Positions 7,645 to 10,705 of a DNA stretch of 10,705 nt are shown piece after piece. Every line of letters starts with the position of its first letter. The first letter of the stretch is position 1. The translations under genes and the position numbers were made by a program. The notes under the pieces were generated by a model. It ran no database searches. It worked only from the letters and a program-made list of their open reading frames with translations, and had not been told where the DNA came from. The stretch lies in the NCBI GenBank assembly GCA_934394515.1, contig CAKRRU010000089.1, positions 1 through 10,705 of the forward strand, read 5' to 3'. The DNA is from an uncultured Acetatifactor sp. (lineage in GTDB: Bacteria; Bacillota; Clostridia; Lachnospirales; Lachnospiraceae).

Positions 7645-7884
7645 ATGCCAAGAGGACAGAGAAAATCCCTGGAGGAAAAGATCCAGGCAAAGCAGGAACT
7701 GATCAATGCGCTAAACATTCGCATAGAATCAGAACAGCGTGAGTTGGAGGAATTGTTTGAACAGAAGAGGCGCAAGGAACTGGAAGCGGTGAGTGACATC
7801 ATCGAAGATGCCGGTCTTGCTCCGGAGGAAGTCACGGAAGTCTTACAACAGTATATTGAGAGCCGCAGAGCAAATGCATCATAA
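7645..7884 (+). CDS. Small charged coiled-coil protein, function unknown
   Basis: This is a 79-residue cytoplasmic protein with no signal peptide or membrane segment. AAAGGAG (7628-7634) sits 10 nt before the ATG, which supports translation. Residues ~8-46 form a long amphipathic, Lys/Glu/Gln-rich helix of coiled-coil type (SLEEKIQAKQELINALNIRI onward). A shorter helix pair follows around GLAPEEVTEVLQQYIESR (57-74). This helix plus 'L-x-PEE-V' layout resembles small accessory proteins such as DUF4315, but I cannot confirm membership. The gene stands alone between the sulfur operon and a strong terminator. Its 3' end lies in a tandem duplication (7871-7970). Confidence 0.65.
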   Translation: MPRGQRKSLEEKIQAKQELINALNIRIESEQRELEELFEQKRRKELEAVSDIIEDAGLAPEEVTEVLQQYIESRRANAS

Positions 7885-7970
7885 AGATATCAGCTATAGT
7901 GCCATTTAAAAACCACATGGCAAATGTATTCTAAAGGTATTAAGTCATATTGCCGTTTGAAAACCGGAAA
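7871..7970 (+). repeat. Imperfect tandem duplication of about 50 bp at the 3' end of the small gene
   Basis: CAAATGCATCATAAAGATAT (7871-7890) recurs as CAAATGTATTCTAAAGGTAT (7921-7940), 16 of 20 identical. Similarity continues through TGCC(A/G)TTT(A/G)AAAACC with a one-base gap. The first unit contains the end and stop codon of the 79-residue gene; the second is non-coding. The first unit also carries a TGCCAT/ATGGCA inverted repeat (7900-7905 with 7917-7922). Confidence 0.55.
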
Positions 7971-7989
7971 CATTTGGGCATGGTGTGAT

Positions 7990-8068
7990 AAAAAGGATCG
8001 GCGGATGAACCGCAAACCTCAGATCTTGTTTCTTGATTTCTGCAGGGTTCATTTTGCCGGTCTTTTTT
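7990..8068. terminator. Bidirectional Rho-independent terminator between convergent genes
   Basis: Bases 7996-8011 pair with 8046-8062 through 16 bp with one bulged T and a few G-T pairs; the ~34-nt loop has a minor CAGA/TCTG stem. TTTTTT (8063-8068) follows on the plus strand, and AAAAA (7990-7994) gives a T run on the minus strand. It can end transcripts of both the small plus-strand gene and the minus-strand gene at 8149-8943. Confidence 0.85.
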
Positions 8069-8148
8069 GCGTACGAGACTTTAACCACGGATTATGCCGC
8101 ATGTTGTAAATTCAAAACTGAAATCTTCATAGATTCAAAGCATACTAA

Positions 8149-8943
8149 TTAAGCAAAATGTTGTGTTATGATTTGCTGTACCTGATCAGAAGAAATCGGA
8201 TATTTACTTGTTTCATAAGTTGTAATTAACTGCATGGACGGAAAGATTCCATTATAGCAGTAGGTCTTGAGCTTGTTGCAGGCAGTATCACAGTAAGGAT
8301 TCTTGTCCATCATCCCAAAGTGCTCCCAGTAGAAAAGCTTGTTTGAAACAGGATGCAGGATTGTAAAATCCGGATAAACAGTACATTCGTTCAACTGCAA
8401 AGCGGCTTCATAGCGATAGGGAATACGGTTTGAATAAAGGAGATTCGCAATAATGACTTCGGATTTTGAGCGCACCCTATGCCCTGCAAGCGTGGTATGA
8501 ATCAGATTTTCCAGATGAGAATGGTTTGTCTCGTAGGATTCGGAACACCATTTTTGTGCAGAGATAGGAAGCTTATCCTTTGAAAAGTAGCCCTGCAGTA
8601 ATTCATAGTATGGTGAGGTTTCCTTTAAAAGATCAGCAGCAGATAAAGTTTTGGAATTGCTTGTGACGGAAAAGTTTTTTGTATAGGAACGAATTAGCGA
8701 TAGCTCTTGTTCAACTTCACCAAGGCGAAGAAAATAATATTTTTTCAGAGCCATAACTTCTGCGATAGAACGGTCGGACTTGGGAATATATTCGTGTTGT
8801 GTTCCCTTTTTAATAACCCAGCGGTGGTATGTCCCATTTTTATGAATAACTAATTCACCTTCCGGAAAAGAAGAAAGCTTCTGCTGTAGGTATTCCTGCT
8901 GTGCTTGCAATTTGCAAAGTTGAGTATTTAAATCTTGAATCAT
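8149..8943 (-). CDS. PD-(D/E)XK nuclease-like protein of unknown function
   Basis: Start chosen at 8943: AAAGGAG (8960-8954) lies 10 nt upstream. The ATG at 8994 would add 17 residues that run through this site. The product has 264 residues: an N-terminal helical segment with coiled-coil character (1-25); a beta-rich GxLxxxKNGxYxRW..EYIPKSDR segment (~29-58) followed by a helix; a linker; then a C-terminal nuclease-like domain. That domain shows VRSKSEVIIANLLY (157-170), IPYRYEA (174-180), YPDFTI (190-195), YWEHFGMMD (205-213), NKLKTYCYNGIFP (223-235) and LITTYE (239-244). Glu162, Asp192 and Glu207, with His209 and Lys224 nearby, fit a PD-(D/E)XK active site, although ExH replaces the classic ExK. 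I know this arrangement from unnamed proteins scattered through Lachnospiraceae and Ruminococcaceae. Nuclease activity is inference. It is monocistronic, with its own promoter and terminator. Confidence 0.75.
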   Translation of the reverse strand: MIQDLNTQLCKLQAQQEYLQQKLSSFPEGELVIHKNGTYHRWVIKKGTQHEYIPKSDRSIAEVMALKKYYFLRLGEVEQELSLIRSYTKNFSVTSNSKTLSAADLLKETSPYYELLQGYFSKDKLPISAQKWCSESYETNHSHLENLIHTTLAGHRVRSKSEVIIANLLYSNRIPYRYEAALQLNECTVYPDFTILHPVSNKLFYWEHFGMMDKNPYCDTACNKLKTYCYNGIFPSMQLITTYETSKYPISSDQVQQIITQHFA

Positions 8944-9089
8944 AAATGATAAACTCCTTTCGAAATGGGTTTGGTGCAAATACGGAAAAAACAAGGGAAA
9001 AAAACCAAAAAATGCCTAATTTCATGTGGAAAAAAAGGGGATTGTACCAGAATAAAGAAAAACGTTAAATCTGATACAAAAAAAGAAGA

Positions 9090-9120
9090 AATATAAGAAA
9101 TTTTGTACTAAATAAGTCAA
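9090..9120 (-). promoter_or_regulatory. Promoter of the PD-(D/E)XK-like gene
   Basis: Read on the minus strand: TTGACT (9120-9115), a 19-bp spacer and TATATT (9095-9090); with an 18-bp spacer the -10 would be TTATAT. It points to the gene starting at 8943, giving a leader of roughly 140 nt with several poly-T runs (on the transcript strand) between 9033 and 8987. Confidence 0.5.
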
Positions 9121-9379
9121 AAAACGGCTTTTTGCGAAAATGAACAAATAAAGTATTCTTTATAATGAACTTTAGATGTTGTATAGTACAAACATTACAT
9201 AAAAGAGCAACTATATAATATGCAGATAACGAGTTCGAATTCAGCGTTCATATCAAAGCTACACTTAATATCCTTGTACATGGCGTTAATTATAGCACAA
9301 TGAGGAATGATTTGAAAAGCTGTTTCTAAAAAATCAATCCATGAAAAATGGTTAACAAAATGAAGAAGAAAGCGAAAAG
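9121..9379. other. A/T-rich intergenic stretch
   Basis: No gene with a ribosome binding site is seen here. It holds an imperfect palindrome ATGTTGTA-TAG-TACAAACAT (9176-9195) about 60 bp upstream of the minus-strand promoter. It also holds a minus-strand frame open from about 9421 to the stop at 9195 that lacks a start signal. TTGTAC recurs at several places (near 9043, 9103 and 9274), possibly binding sites for a regulator or chance in A/T-rich DNA. Confidence 0.4.
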
Positions 9380-9415
9380 CAAACGCCCCAGACGCTAAAT
9401 CGTCCGGGGCGTTTG
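9380..9415 (-). terminator. Rho-independent terminator of the dehydratase activase-like gene
   Basis: A perfect 10-bp stem CAAACGCCCC/GGGGCGTTTG (9380-9389 with 9406-9415) is capped, past one mismatch, by GACG/CGTC and a 6-nt loop. On the minus strand it is followed by a T-rich stretch (CTTTTCGCTTTC). It lies about 40 bp past the stop at 9454. Confidence 0.85.
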
Positions 9416-9453
9416 AATAAATTCACACGTCTTATCAAATCAAGCAATGCGGA

Positions 9454-10705
9454 TTATTCCGCACCCTCACCCTTTTTCAGATTCTTCTGCGCGGTGGAGA
9501 GCATGAGCTTGATTCTGTTGAGCTGGTTGACTTCGCTGGCGCCGGGATCGTAGTCGATGGCCACGATGTTGGAGGAAGGATATGCCTTCCGCAGTGCTTT
9601 GATAACACCCTTACCTACGACGTGGTTCGGCAGGCAGCCGAAGGGCTGGGTACATACGATGTTCGGTACACCTTCCTTGATCAGTTCCACCATCTCACCG
9701 GTCAGGAACCAACCTTCACCGGTCTGGTTACCGATGGATACGATGGGCTCCGCATAGGAGACGATCTTGTAGATGCTGGTGGGTGCATCGAAATGCTTAC
9801 TTTCTTCAAAGGCCTTCACGGCAGAGCCGCGGAGGATATGCTCAATCGCCCAGATACCCAACTGGGAGATCTTCGCAGTCTTTTTGCTGGTGCCAAGATG
9901 TTCGGCTTTATAAATCTGGTTATAGAAGCAATACAGCATGAAGTCAAGCAGGTCGGGAACCACGGCTTCCGCACCTTCGCTCTCCAGCAGTTCCACCAGG
10001 TGATTGTTGCCGGCAGGAGAGAACTTCACCAGAATCTCGCCAACGACGCCGACGCGGGGCTTCTTGATATCCAGTACCGGAACCGCATCGAAATCCCGGA
10101 TGATCTCGGTACACATCCTGCGGAACTTGCCAATGCTGATATGCTTTGCGGATACGAACTTCTGTACCTTCGCAAGCCATTCTTTGTGCAGAGCATCCAC
10201 AGAACCCGGAGTTGCTTCATAAGGACGCATCCGATATACACAACGCATGAAGATGTCACCAAATTCCGCACCTACCGCTGCACGTAACAGCAGATCCGCA
10301 TTCAGATGGAAGCCGGGGTTACTCTCGATACCGGCAAGGTTCAGAGAGATAACGGGGATCTGTTCCATGTCTGCCTTCTTCAAGGCACGGCGGATGAAGC
10401 CGATATAGTTCGTCGCACGGCAGCCGCCGCCGGTCTGGCTCATGATGATCGCGGTCTTGTTCAGGTCATATTTTCCGGATAACAGTGCTTCCATGATCTG
10501 ACCGACTACCAGCAGGGAAGGATAGCAGGCATCATTGTTGACATATTTCAGTCCGACATCCACGGAGTGCTTGTTGTCATTGTCCAATACGACGAAATTA
10601 TAACCGCAGGCATTGAACGCAGGCTGTAAGATCTCAAAGTGGATCGGGGACATCTGCGGACAGATGATGGTGTAGTCCTTACGCATCTCTTCGGTAAACG
10701 CTACC
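9454..10705 (-). CDS. C-terminal part of a large 2-hydroxyacyl-CoA dehydratase activase/reductase-like protein (5' end outside window)
   Basis: The frame stays open past the ATG at 10686 (VAFTEE precedes it) to the right edge, and the family carries these residues internally, so this is the last ~416 residues of a protein of perhaps 1400. Such proteins join one or two BadF/HgdC-type ATPase (activase) domains to a DUF2229/HgdB-like iron-sulfur part, and use ATP to drive low-potential electron transfer; for the fused giant form the substrate is unknown. Visible motifs, counted from the ATG at 10686, are PQMSPIHFE (10-18), NNDACYPS (50-57, Cys54), QTGGGCRATNY (84-94, Cys89), KKPRVGVVGEILVKF (208-222) and VCTQPFGCLPNHV (344-356, Cys345 and Cys351). 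These cysteines are likely [4Fe-4S] ligands. The gene is visibly richer in G+C than its neighbours. A 6-bp hairpin (TGCGGA/TCCGCA, 9448-9463) spans the stop codon. Confidence 0.8.
   Translation of the reverse strand, partial: VAFTEEMRKDYTIICPQMSPIHFEILQPAFNACGYNFVVLDNDNKHSVDVGLKYVNNDACYPSLLVVGQIMEALLSGKYDLNKTAIIMSQTGGGCRATNYIGFIRRALKKADMEQIPVISLNLAGIESNPGFHLNADLLLRAAVGAEFGDIFMRCVYRMRPYEATPGSVDALHKEWLAKVQKFVSAKHISIGKFRRMCTEIIRDFDAVPVLDIKKPRVGVVGEILVKFSPAGNNHLVELLESEGAEAVVPDLLDFMLYCFYNQIYKAEHLGTSKKTAKISQLGIWAIEHILRGSAVKAFEESKHFDAPTSIYKIVSYAEPIVSIGNQTGEGWFLTGEMVELIKEGVPNIVCTQPFGCLPNHVVGKGVIKALRKAYPSSNIVAIDYDPGASEVNQLNRIKLMLSTAQKNLKKGEGAE

Noticed and set aside
7527..7742. 71-codon open frame overlapping the start of the small gene
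   Set aside because: It overlaps the 79-residue gene in another frame, lacks a ribosome binding site and has no recognisable domain.
7924..8109. 61-codon open frame after the small coiled-coil gene
   Set aside because: It runs through the bidirectional terminator, has no ribosome binding site, and its start lies inside the duplicated tail of the preceding gene.
8944..8994. Longer start (8994) for the PD-(D/E)XK-like gene
   Set aside because: The extra 17 residues are read through the strong AAAGGAG site that serves the ATG at 8943.
9622..10287. 221-codon open frame on the plus strand opposite the dehydratase activase-like gene
   Set aside because: It lies wholly antisense to a conserved, recognisable protein, has no plausible ribosome binding site and no recognisable domain; it is a by-product of that gene's codon pattern.

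Overview
The window looks like a chromosomal segment from a Clostridia genome, most probably Lachnospiraceae (Bacillota). Signs of this are moderate to low G+C, AGGAGG-type ribosome binding sites, intergenic A/T tracts, and a gene set typical of that family: a DUF5057-like giant surface protein, a multidomain 2-hydroxyacyl-CoA dehydratase activase-type protein, an Rpn-family nuclease remnant, and a PD-(D/E)XK-like protein containing YWEHFGMM. No rRNA, tRNA, CRISPR array, intact insertion sequence or phage module is visible.

Layout, left to right on the plus strand: (1) the 3' part of a very large, probably exported protein gene (to 3793), closed by a strong hairpin terminator. (2) A short intergenic stretch holding a promoter-like pair and a second hairpin with a T tract, possibly a small RNA. 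Next comes an N-terminally truncated Rpn-family nuclease/transposase reading frame (4043-4720) with a decayed duplicate of its last codons just downstream. (3) A well-formed promoter with a 17-bp palindrome near the predicted transcription start, driving two PLP-dependent enzymes of sulfur amino acid metabolism. These are a Cys/Met-metabolism transsulfuration enzyme (4912-6054) and a MalY/PatB-type cystathionine beta-lyase (6113-7372). Together they could convert an activated homoserine plus cysteine to homocysteine, or break down sulfur amino acids. (4) A repeat-rich stretch with a 79-residue coiled-coil protein (7645-7884).

On the minus strand: (5) a monocistronic PD-(D/E)XK-like protein (8149-8943), which shares a bidirectional terminator (7990-8068) with the small plus-strand gene. 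It has its own promoter and a long A/T-rich leader. (6) An A/T-rich gap of about 500 bp. (7) The C-terminal part of a large 2-hydroxyacyl-CoA dehydratase activase/reductase-like protein (9454 to the right edge), visibly richer in G+C than the rest and closed by a strong terminator.

I see no clear new multi-gene system. The items most worth a second look are the palindromic operator of the sulfur operon, the possible small RNA near 3930-4015, the uncharacterised PD-(D/E)XK-like gene with its long leader, the calcium-loop-bearing giant surface protein, and several decayed tandem duplications.
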